Shown here one piece after another: positions 1 to 12,044 of a stretch of 64,000 nt of DNA. The notes beneath the pieces are model-generated. The model did no database searches. It was not told the origin of the DNA and saw nothing but the letters and a program-made list of their open reading frames with translations. The DNA lies in contig JAJGOT010000457.1 in assembly GCA_022457155.1 (NCBI GenBank), forward strand, positions 372,001 to 436,000. Reading direction: 5' to 3'. This DNA comes from Cladopsammia gracilis. Lineage: Eukaryota; Cnidaria; Anthozoa; Scleractinia; Dendrophylliidae. Positions within the stretch are counted from its first letter, which is position 1. Each line of letters starts with the position of its first letter. Made by a program: the position numbers and the translations under genes.

Positions 1-221
1 GAGAACCTCTTCAGAATTTGAACATTGAATTTGCAGGCTAGAAAAGGTGTAAAATACAACCTAAATCCATGTTAAATATCTACCCTTATAGCATATAGCC
101 TCCATCTGACCTTCTGTAAGCTTGTTCAATAGGCTCGGATAGCTTGCGTAATATCATTTTTTTATTCTGCAAAATGACCAAAAGTAGTTTTTATTTTCTA
201 TGTTACATCGGTGGTGTGCAG

Positions 222-478
222 GATTAGCTTCACTTATGGATTGTTATGGGAACATGAAAATCTTAACCCACTCACACATGATACTCTGCATGAGTTCTTT
301 GGCTACATAACTTCGGAGTGCAGTGCCCAGTTGGCTTTGACGATGAGAGAGAAGAAGTTGGTTTCGGCTTCAGGAGAAGACATCTATTTGCCTGATGTGG
401 ACAAGGAGGACCGACTGGACCAACCAGCTTACAGAGAGCATATAAATCGACTGAATATGCCAATCTGCTTTATTGTCG
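222..478 (+). CDS. Exon: alpha/beta hydrolase segment 1
   Basis: The acceptor AG is at 220-221 and the donor GTAAG starts at 479. The encoded segment ([20 protein letters not shown] ... PICFIVG) resembles the lid and pre-catalytic part of the hydrolase found C-terminal to bacterial GMC oxidoreductases. It ends after the first base of a Gly codon that exon 2 completes ([10 protein letters not shown]). Confidence 0.75.
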
Positions 479-1582
479 GTAAGAGACAATTGCGCTAGGT
501 CCAACAACAACGATACAGAGAATAATTCAACACGAAAAGAGAAATTCCATATATTTAGCAATCAGTCAGCAAAGGAATCGGTCAGTCGGCCAACCAGCCA
601 GTCATGAAGTCAGTCAGTCAGTCAATCAATCAGTCAATCATTCAGTCAGTCAGTCCGTCAATCAATCATCAGTCAGTTAGTCTATCATTCAGTTAGTCAG
701 TCAACATTCATTCCCGCAGTTTTGATCTCGCGACGGACAAAAAAAATGTGATAAAAAAATGTGTCAATTTACCATTTTAACAGCAGTTTTTCAATGCAAC
801 ATTAAGCTCTGGTCACGTTCATAGTTTTTATCTGACAAATCGATTCGAGCGGTAACAATAGAAGAAATTACAGTCAAATTTGACTCCTCTGCGTCCTGTC
901 ATTCAAGATAAAAAACGCACCGAAAACAGGGATTTTAAAAAAACGTTTCCCAAAGTGAGGATTTTCGAAAATGGAGAATCATTGTTTCATTAAGTATGGT
1001 GATCTTGACTTGCTTGGTAAAACGAGCAAAGGAGGCAGATAGCTCTACTCACATGACTAAGAGCCTGTGAAGTAATGAAAAAACTGGCCAAGTATATTCA
1101 ACTGTTTGTTTTTTTATTTCACTTCTGTCTCAATCTCTTCTCCTTGCCGTAAGGATTAGTTTGCCGATTTTACATACTATGTAAAGTAATGACCCGCATG
1201 ACAGCATGATTACATTGCGGGAAGCTGGATACAGATTAAAAAGAATTGTGTGACATGCACACAAATTATAAATTTCCCGTGATTTGCGCGCGATCATACT
1301 GGTGACGTATACTGTGTGCCTTTTAACTCGATAAAGCAAGTGCGTGACGTAATGCGCGTGATTTACCGAGCGATATAATGAACCCGGTCTAACCAATCAT
1401 AGCGCGCGGATTTCTTTGAGCATTTTATATTATTATTATTATTGTTATTATTATTCTCGTTATTATTATAAACCTGTCAATAACAAAATTATCCATTGTG
1501 ATTGGTCATCTGTGCGCCTATTTCTTAATTACTCGCCCTATTACATCCTGAATTGTACTCCACTCAGTCCAATTACTATTAC

Positions 1583-1622
<40 letters not shown>

Positions 1623-4600
1623 TAGATTTTATACACTTATATGGAATTACTATTGTAAAACTCACGTAATTTAGTTATTGACTGCAATGTACTTTATTCC
1701 GGAATACGTCTAATCAAACTGACGCACCCTAATATTACTAGTTATGTACTTCTTTATAGGAGAGAAAAACAGCTGCTATCTGCCAGAAAGCACCTTCACA
1801 ACTTTCAACCTTGTGAAAGAAGCACACCCGAGTCAAGAGTACTCTTGGATTCAGATTCCTGAGTATGGTCATCTGGACTGCATTTATGGCAAAGACGCGG
1901 TGCATCACGTTTATCCCCAAATTTTGAAGGCTTTGGACGCGCATGCGCATGACCCTGCCCATTTACACGTGATGAGGGCGGTTTTGTCTTTGAAAAGCAA
2001 TTCTGGTTTGTTAGTCATTTTTCATGCATTTTCGTTTATATAAGACATTGAAATAAGTTATAACTTTGTATATAATAACTGAACATATTGTGCGCGTTCT
2101 GGTTGGTCAATAGTTATTAACTGTTATATCGGTAAACGTAAACCACATGGAAAATATAGATTACTTCATGGGCAGTGCGGGCGCACGGTATTTACGCATG
2201 AGTTGGTCTCACTCGCTCGCAAAGCCTCGCTCGTTAGATTTCTGATACAAACCAACGAGTGCGTAAATATCGTACAAAGTACTTTTTTGTTGCAATTAAG
2301 GGATTGTTTTAATTCTCTAGGGCGAAATGAGGTATTTAACACACGGGTGAGAAACGTCAACAGAATGTGCGAATGCTTGTGTGGATCTCGTTCCGCAGAA
2401 CTAACCGCCATTTTGATTTTATTCAGTTTTGAAACTAGTCTTAACAAAGCTACAGATGGAGCTTAATCCGGTGTCTGTAGCATGAAGCACCTATAGGAGC
2501 ATTGAATTCCAAACTGTCATGATCATTTTTTTATATTTTATTACGGTTTTAACCTCTTTACAGGTCCTCTGCTTTCAAAGTCGGTCTTGTTTCGTTTTTT
2601 TTTTATTTTATACATACTGAGATTTACATACTATATATTTGATAGATAGATTTACATACTATATAGATTTACATACTATATATTTGGGATATATAAATTA
2701 CAGCATGGGCAGTGCTTTGTACGGCATTTACGCACTCGTTGGTTTGTATAGTATCAGAAATCTCACTCGTTCGCTGCGCTCACTCGTTCGATTTCTGATA
2801 CATCACCAACTCGTGCGTAAACGCCGTACGCACGCACTGCCCATGAAGTAATCTATATATCCCAAATGAATTTGGTCTTTCTTGCAGGAGTCACTGATAA
2901 AACTAACAGGCCTGCTGCTAGAAAGCTGCGCATGGGACTACCACCCAAGCACAAATTGACGTTCCCGGATGTAGATGACGAAGCAACAGGTATGAGTGTC
3001 TTTGTTACCATTTGTTCACATCGTACGGAGCGTCCGTTGTTAGAACAAAGCACCGACAACTCGTGAATATTTGGGTTCAATTCCCGTTATAGATTTGCTT
3101 TAAGTCGTTTTTTCCTGCAATTAGGGATTGTTTTAATTCTCTAGGGCGACTGAGGTATTTAACACACGGGTGAGAAGCGTGGACAGAATGTGCGAGTGCT
3201 TGTGTGAAGCTCTTTCCACAGAACTAACCGCCATTTTGATTTTATTAAGCTTTTTAACGAGTCTTAAGAAAGCCACAGATGGCCTACGCGGCCGGAGCTA
3301 AACCCGTTGTCTGTAGCATGAAGCACCTATAGGGGAATATTGAATACCAAACTTTCATGATCTTTTTTTTCTCTTTGTTATATTACAGTATAAGCCTCTT
3401 TGCAGGTCCTCTGCTTTTAAAGTCGGTCAATGAATCTAGTTTTTCTTTCAGGAGTCACTGATGAAACTGACGGGCCTGATAGAAGGCTGCACATGGCTCT
3501 TCCAGCCGAGCACGAATTGACGTTCCCGGATGTAGATGACGAGCCAACAGACATGAATGTCTTTCCGGATTATTTAGGCGAAGACGATTGTTCCCTGCAG
3601 GATCAGACGAGCATCTTGGACGAAATCAATAAACTGACTTCTTCTCATGAGCCAATCCAAACGTGGCCATCAAAGGCCGCGAAAGAACCAAGGTTTGTCA
3701 TGTTAATTGAAAAAGTCATTTATTTAAAGTTTTAAAATGTCTTATAAGTTTAAACTTAGAAATTCGAAAAAATAATCAGAAATAAAACGATACCAATCGT
3801 AACTTACACGCATTTTTCTCCGCATGGCGCCGGCTACAAGTTCTTGTCAGCTACATACAAGCATACATACATAAACTTTATTTCGGTTCGGATTTTAGAG
3901 TAGTAGCGGAGCACTGGCCTGGCCGAAGGCCAGGCTGCGCAGCCCCATACTCATAGAACCTATGCCAGCATTTTTCATGGTCATGACTAGCGGAATGTTT
4001 CGCGGGCGCGTGTCTGCAACATGTGTGTCGCGCAAGGCTAGCTAGCTCGCGGGCGCGTATGACTTCGCAAAACATGCGCGTATAACGCCACACGCGCGGC
4101 TACACAGCCGTCAGCTCGGTAAACACTTTTTAAAGTTTTAAAAAAGTTGGTTAGGCGGAGCAGTAAAGTCGTTATTTCCCTGGATTTTTTTCGCGGTTTG
4201 CTACTCAAGACAGGGATACTAATTAAGGAATACTCAGAAGCCGCTTTAGTGGGAAAAGAAGAGCTTTCAGGGATAAAATCTTGCTTCGAGGAACTTCATC
4301 AATGCAGGAGCAATGCGGGGAGATGCCTTGTTTTTATTACGGATTTCAGAACCGAAGAAGCGGAGTTTTAACGAATTTCCAAGCAGTCTAGTGCTTTAAA
4401 GGTAAAATAAATCACACTTTTCGATGGGAATTTATGTTGATATAAATTTTTGATTGACTTTTCCTTTGTGTTCTGATCTCTTAAGGTTTGGAGACATGTT
4501 TATGAAACGTTCAAATTAAGTCGTGTTGTTATCTTGAATTTCAACGAGGACAGCTCTGCCTTGATGCACAATAAATGGTACGTGTTCTGCTTTTAAACAT

Positions 4601-7046
4601 AAATTAATGGAGATTTGAATAAAATTTTTCGAAAGAAGATTTTGTTGTCCGTTTTTATGCCTTTGTTCATTCATTACATAGATTAAAAAGCGATTTTATG
4701 TAAACAAAACAAGACTTAGATTTTCTGTCTTCACTCCCGTCGCCTTATGCAAATATGTTTGTGTATTTTTGCAATTTTGATTTCCAAATCAGTTTCTCGG
4801 GCAATTTTTCACAAACAAAAATTGTATTTTATTCGGAAAGTAGTCGTACTAGTTATTCTAGACAGAGAAAAGTTGTTTTTGTGAACTTTTGTACGGTCTT
4901 AATGTACTGTGCAGACGGTCAGGTAATAGTGTTTTTGAGAATTGCTAAAATTGAAAATAGCCCGTTCGTCAATCTTAATTCTTGTGCTTCCAACCTTTCA
5001 CCTTAGTTAAGTTTCACCTTAGTTAAGCTTGTTCAAAGTGCTACGCTGTTAGGCTTGGCCTATCTATATATATTAATGTAACAGTGCTAGTATCTAAGAA
5101 TAACAAAATAAATACAAGAACAAAGTAAAAACAACTGAAAATCACTACATAACTTTTTAAAAAATATGTTCAGGAGCAAGAAGACAAAAATTGTTGTAAT
5201 TGGCCAAAGTGCTTGTGTTGCGACTTCGCTCTCAGACGACTTCTTACGTTGCAATTTATTTATTTGGGAGTTATTATAACTCCAAAAGGTACTAATTAAC
5301 TTCTGTAGCAGAATTAAAACCAGAACAAGAACTCGATACAATTGCAACATGACCACCAAAGGCTAATAAGAAAGTTCCAGTCAAAAAAATTAAAGAACCA
5401 AGGTTTGTCAGGTTAATTGAAAGTCTGTTACCTTCGCTGTAAAATGACCTATATAAGTTTAAAACTTCTAAGTTTTTGTTCTAAAGAAATTCGAATAGCA
5501 GAACATCGCGCCACCCAGCGATTAGCAACAGACTTCCCTCCGACCTCGTTCTCACGGTCTCTCTTCTTGTGGGGACTGAAAGAAGAGTGACGCTGGGAAC
5601 GCGGTTGACCTCACGCACCCGTTGGGTGCCTTTTATATATATAACTGGATTTGTTAAAACATGTCTCTAGAAATTTCAAACTTGTGCGTTTTAACAATTT
5701 GACACTTAAGGTGAATGAAAAACGTTTAAAAGTATCTAGTTAGGGCTTAAAATGATATCTTAATTGCTGGCAACTCACGACAAGTTGCTCTCGGCAAAAG
5801 TGACAACACTTTGCAATGAAATTAACAACATTTGGAAAGCACACAAATAATGACCTTTTAGTATATCAAACGATACGGTTCATAGCAAAACGTTCGCCGA
5901 AGATAGATCTAGAATTCGCCTTCCTTGAACCCAGAATGGGTTATCTAAGGCACTATTCTTAGTTTAACTAAACACAGAAGAAGCTGTTTTATGCCTTGCA
6001 CAGAATATACTAAGCAGCTCGATCGACATACCTGTCAGCTGATAAGCAATCATTTGTCAAAACCAACTTGACGAAGCCGGAAATCACAAAATAAAATTCT
6101 TTTGCGGCAGTAAAAAACTTCCAGGAAACTACCCATAGCCTTTCCACGTTTCTCACAAGCAAATTATCATCAAATAACTCGAAAAAACGCACGCTCTTGG
6201 CAAACAAACATTTGTCTTCACAGTAATTTTATTCGAGTTCCCGGATGTAAACTGGTGTTTGACAAGGCAACACATAGTCTCTTGTCTTCAAAACAAATTT
6301 TTATTAAGTCTTTGGCCGGGTCAAAATTCACCAACAATTCGGCTGCCGTTTAATAGATATGACCCGTAGAGGCTACTTTTTGAGGCCAAAGACTTGTTAC
6401 CGCCAAGAACAAAGCGCACAATATCATCACCTTTTCGTCTCGGCCCGAGATCAAAAGTGTCACCCGTGTAGCCTGAAAACAGACGAAACTGGGTAACATA
6501 TAGGACGAGGACAGACTGTGCCAATCGCTAGCTTTCGCGGCACTTAATGATGTCCTCGGGAAAACTTTGTTCAAGGCGGCCAAAAGGAAATCTACTGAAA
6601 ATAACCGACAATGAGCCACTGATTTCTAGTGCGCACTACTTCAAAACGTTTCATTCTGTCATAATAGAGAATCATGGGAAGTAACGACAATCTTTGCACT
6701 TGGAGGGGAAGGGAGGGGGTGTTTGCTGGGTTTAAGCCAATTTATAAACTACCTGGATTTTTGAAAAGGAGGTCGCCCAAGTAAGCGTTTGTGTATGTTC
6801 TTGGCCTTGATTTTTTGTCGTTCGAAAACTATCTCCAAACCCCCCAATATAAAAACTAAAGACTGTTGCTAGTCTTTTTTTCTCTCGCTCCCTTTCCCTC
6901 TTCTCTGTGATTTTCGGGCTGATCGAGGTCATAAAAAGCCTTGTTTGGGCTTGTTGTAGTGAAATTGCTGTAATTTTCGTTAACCACCTTTTCAAAAATT
7001 CAGTTATATATATACACTGGTTTTCAAAAACATAGCTACTTGAGAA

Positions 7047-7089
<43 letters not shown>

Positions 7090-7168
7090 TGTGTTATTTA
7101 TATATATACCTTTTGTATTCCCATCAAATAGGTGATGTTTTTGAAAATCAGTGTATATAATATATACA

Positions 7169-7217
<49 letters not shown>

Positions 7218-7363
7218 ATATACAGCAGTTTGCAAAAATTTTGAACCCCCCCCCCCAGAATATATCATTATATCCCTGCTCTCTAACAATGCTATATATC
7301 TGGATATAATGATATATTTTGGGGGTTTCAAAATTTTTGCAAACTGCTGTGTTTGCACTTTGT

Positions 7364-7445
<82 letters not shown>

Positions 7446-10400
7446 ACAAAGTGAAAACCTTAAAAATTGTCCTGATCGGGATTCGAACCCGCGTCCCCGG
7501 CTTTCTAGCGCCGACTGGCGCCGATGTGTTACCACTACACCACCAGGACGACCACGTAACAACGCAATCGAACTTTAGGCTTTATGGCTTTGTGTTTATT
7601 TATTCTTTATTTGACTGGTTTAAATTCATTTGTGTTATTTATATTCGTCAAAAAGGCCTTTAGGCCTTCCAGTCAGCTCCTGTGAAAACACTGAAAATTG
7701 TTCGGGAGGCCCGTGAGCCATAAAGCCTAAAGTTCGATTGCGTTGTTACGTGGTCGTCCTGGTGGTGTAGTGGTAACACATCGGCGCGAGAAAGCCGGGG
7801 ACGCGGGTTCGAATCCCGATCAGGACAATTTTTAAGGTTTTCACTTTGTGTTTATTTATTCTTTATTTGACTGGTATAAGTTCATTTGTGTTATTTATAT
7901 ATATATATATGTATACATATATATATTTAGCAAATTTCCACCGGTTTTCCGTGGTGTGGACTCTTATTTACCACGATTTACGTCATCGCATGGTCAAAAT
8001 GTTGCAACAAATTTTGACCATGTGATGACGTAAATCGTGGTAAATAAGAGTCCACACCACGGAAAACTGGTGGAAATCTGTTTTTTACCACAATATTTGA
8101 AAAAATAATACGGGGAAAAATCGAAGTTTCGTTACAAAACGTGACTGCTAAGAAAGCGCGAGCGTTGTCTATAACTTCCTCGCAATCTGATTGGTTTATT
8201 TTTTTCAAGTGCGCGCTTTTATAGGCATTGCGTGATGTTAGCGTCAGCACCGTTGTCTGTACTCTCATTTACCACCCGCATCGACCAATCAGATTGCGCG
8301 ATTACCGGCAATTGTGGTAAAAATATGTATACATATATATATATTTATAATTCAACACATTGATACACTGCCCAAATATGGTAAAAAAGTTATCGATATG
8401 CGTTATGTTTACATGACATATAACCAGCGATGGCGGTAAATTTCGCATTTTGAAGGAAAGTGAAAATGATTGCTGCCTGCAATTTCTTTTTTTTTTTTTT
8501 GGCGAAAAAGTGCGTGAACTATTAGTTAAAAAGGGAAAAGAAAGAAAAAAAGAAAAGGAAAGAAAAGAAAAGAGAAAAATACTGTTCACATGATTGGACA
8601 AAAAAGGCGCGAAATTTTCGCGTTGTCGCGGTCGCAGTGTTGTTTCTTGGCGTAGCTGAATGAAAACTGGTTCAAAGTTTAACCGCTCGACAAGAAGTGA
8701 ATGAAGGAGCACAATTTTCGTGAAATTACTTTGGTAATCACCTCTGGAATATAGTATAGACTTGATGTTTCCTCAGAAAAGTTTCTGATCTCGTCATTAC
8801 GACTGTGGGAGCTAAAAAACGAGCATTCCAAGTTTGTAAACAACATTGATCGACTCAGCTCGTACTTCGATGTTTGAAAATTTGGTGCTTATGGAAAGGA
8901 ACTAAAAAGCCAAATCAACTACAGGTACGATTTTTTTTAACCGTTTCTTGTATCCTTTACCTGTGAATTTTTGTAATCTTATTGTCCACGCTGCAGTTCT
9001 TTCCGACTTTTCGCCGCTAGTAAGCTTAAGTAAGGTTTAGGTTCGTAGCCGTGTGTTTGTTCAATTTGTTTTGATTCTGAATTGAACTTTTTAAGATACG
9101 AAACACTTGTAACTAAGACATTCTATGCCATTTTACTGTGTTTTAATTTTTGTAGTCACTACTCTGTCCCGTTCTTTGAGTAGACGAAAGCTCTTCGTAG
9201 AAACTGTCAACCGTGATTGTGTACGCTAAATTAATTTTAGCTTGACAAAAGTTTCGGCATTCATTGCTTGTTGTTTAAGAAATGGTGTGAGGTAAAATAT
9301 TGTAGTTAGCCTTTTAACTTAATGACAGGTTGCATATCTCAATGATTTTTTTCTCGAAACTGTGATTTGTTATCAATGTGTTGAATTATAAAACAGTTAT
9401 AGTGTTCAAGCTTGCACAATATTGACAAAGGCGCCACTTTCATTCATGAACTGTGTGATGTTTCAAGTTTCGCGCGGTAAAACATCTGTAAGCTTTTTTT
9501 TAAATAAAAGGCTAGTCGGCGATATTTTTTTTTCAAACTGTGCTTTGTTATCAATGTGTTGAATTATAAAATTATTATAGCGCTCAAGCTTGCGTGATAT
9601 CGCCTAATTTTAGCCGACTCGGCCTACGGCCTCGTCGGCTAAGTATTAGGCGATATCACGCGCGCTTTCGCGCTATAATAGTTAAATGCTGGTAAAACTG
9701 CTATTTTTGCGCGCGAAGTCCCCGATTTTGGCTATAAAAAAAATCGCTCTCATTCAGACCGTGGGGTCTGAGTGTCTTTAGTTTGTAAGCCCATTGACCC
9801 TCCTTATCCGTCAGATTTTCCGTTCTGTCCACTCTGTCTATTAACTGAACTGACATATCCTCCAGACCCCCATGACCCGCACTAAAAATATGCCTGTATA
9901 AGATCTCATCGTCTAGCCTCTCTTCGGGCGTCATTCTACCATGCAAATTCAGTCGACTACGGTGGTTGTTAAATCTGAGTCGAAATTTGGTCGAAGTCGA
10001 ACCCACATATTGCTTGCCACATGTTTTACAAGTAAACAGATAAACCACATTCGTGCTATTACAGTTCAAACTGTAATTTATGGTGTATGACTTGCCCGTG
10101 TTCGTACTCTCGAAAGTGTCCCCCATCTTGAGAAGCTTGTCCTTCCTACATATCCTGCAGTTCTTCGAGGCACATTGCTTGTTCCCGCTATCCCTGATTG
10201 TAATTTCCTGTTTAACTTTAGCGTGCACTAAATAGTCTTTAAGACTCTCGGGCCGACGAAAAGCCACCATCGGCTGTTCCTTGATTGCTTTCTTGCATCT
10301 CTCTGACGCATGTAGCACGGGGTGCAGATCTCTCAGGATTTTTCCAATGTTTGGAAGACCGGGATGATACGTTACGACGAACGGAATCCTTTCATTTTTT

Positions 10401-11969
10401 CTGCTTGTTTCTCTTGGCGTTAAAGCCTCGTCCCTTGTTATTCTTTTCGCTCTGTTTATCTGTCTCATAACAAACGATTTCTCATATCCTCTAGCCACTA
10501 AAAACTCGGTCAATCTCTTGGCTCTGTCGTCAAAAAATTCTTCTAAGAACAAATACGACGTAGTCTCAATGCTTGGGCATACGGAATCCCCTCTTTACAT
10601 CCTCTCGGGTGACAAGATCTTGAGTCCAGATACTGGTGTTTGTCAGTGGGTTTAACGTATAAGTCGGTTTCTAGCTTCCCATTTCTATTCAAGACTGTAA
10701 CATCTAAGAAGTCAACTTGCTCTCTAGAGTAGTTCCACGTGAATTTTATAGTGTCGTGTGAATTATTAATAAAGTTCAAAAATCTTTCCAATTCTTCCTC
10801 TCCTGCTGTCCATATCATAAAGATATCGTCAATATACCTAAACCAAGTGTGAGGTTTCTTTTCGTATCCATCTATGAGTGTTCTTTCTAGCTCATCCATA
10901 AAAAGGTTGGCGTATGGAGGGGCCATTTTTGTCCCTATTGCTGTCCCCAATATCTGTAGGAAGTGCTCTCCATCAAACTCGAAATTGTTGTTCCTTAACA
11001 CTATGCCTGCGAGTTCCGCAATTTCTGTAGAAGGGATTTCCGGGTTTATTCTACCGTCTAATGCTTTCTTTATAGCTCTCAGACCTTCGTCGTGTGGGAT
11101 GGAAGGGTAAAGCCCTACAACATCAATTGTAACCATAATGGAATCATCTGGAAGAAAACCTAAATTATTGATTTTCCTAAGAAAGTCATTTGTGTCCTTG
11201 ATGTATGATTTAACCTTAGGAACCAAAGGTTTCAGATGCGCTTCAACAAATTGCGAAATCTTCTCAGTCGGCGTTCCACATCCCGAGATAACAGGTCTCC
11301 CAGGGACTCTTTTCTTGTGAATCTTTGGTAATAAATAATATCTACCTGCTTTAGTGTTGGAATCAACTAAAAGATAGTCCAAAGTCTCATCATTGATGTA
11401 ACCTTTGTCGTGTAGTTGTTCTAGTTTCTTATTAACCAAGTCCCTCATCTCCATAGTCGGATCCCGGGGCAACTTCTTATAAACCTTAACATCACCCAAC
11501 TGTCGCTTTCCTTCTGCAATATATATCTCCCTGTCCATTATAACCACCCCTGAGCCTTTATCTGCTTATTTTATAATGATGTCATTGTACCGTCTTAAAT
11601 TACTAAATGCTCTTTGTTCCTCCCTTGTAAGGTTGCGATTTACTCTGGTATCTAAATCACTAGACAAAATCTTGTTCTCGAGCTCCCTTACATAAGCTTC
11701 AAGTACCATTTCCCTGTTCTTTTTAGGACACCATGACGACTTCTTTTTTTTTTCTTAGTTTTAAAAACATTTTTTTGATTAGCGCGCACATATAACGGTT
11801 GTAACGGTTTTTATCGCGTGTAACGCCTTGTCAGCCATTCACCCTGATGAAGGCAGCTGTACGCTGCTGAAATATAGGTGTTTTAAGAAAAAAGTGTTTT
11901 CTCTTGTGTTAGAGTATAATTTACCGAGAAATTTCCAATCACGGAACTTTTTTACATGCTTGTGCTAAG

Positions 11970-12044
<75 letters not shown>

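Larger units (their letters stand above)
2280..3700 (+). repeat. Tandem segmental duplication carrying the linker exons
   Basis: The intron stretch at about 2285-2560 (containing TTAACACACGGGTGAGAA) recurs at about 3112-3420, each time followed by a GVTD exon. Copy 1 holds an extra block (about 2589-2866, including the MITE) absent from copy 2, where AAAGTCGGTC runs straight into AATGAAT. Confidence 0.75.
7450..7855. repeat. Inverted repeat carrying the two tRNA-like sequences
   Basis: About 130 bases including TTCGATTGCGTTGTTACG and the tRNA-like core occur at 7450-7585 and, inverted, at about 7720-7855, with about 130 bases between. The similarity extends beyond the tRNA body on both sides, so the unit copied was larger than a tRNA. 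Confidence 0.65.

Noticed and set aside
4147..4371. Small conserved protein ([17 protein letters not shown]...) shared with 15,335-15,559
   Set aside because: The similarity is just the two copies of the 1.2 kb repeat; no family match and the frame is not preserved at its end.
7209..7663. Open frames with IYIYIY
   Set aside because: (TA)n translation.
7756..7826. Functional tRNA with a definite anticodon
   Set aside because: The anticodon loop is one base too long and the flanks are part of a larger inverted repeat.
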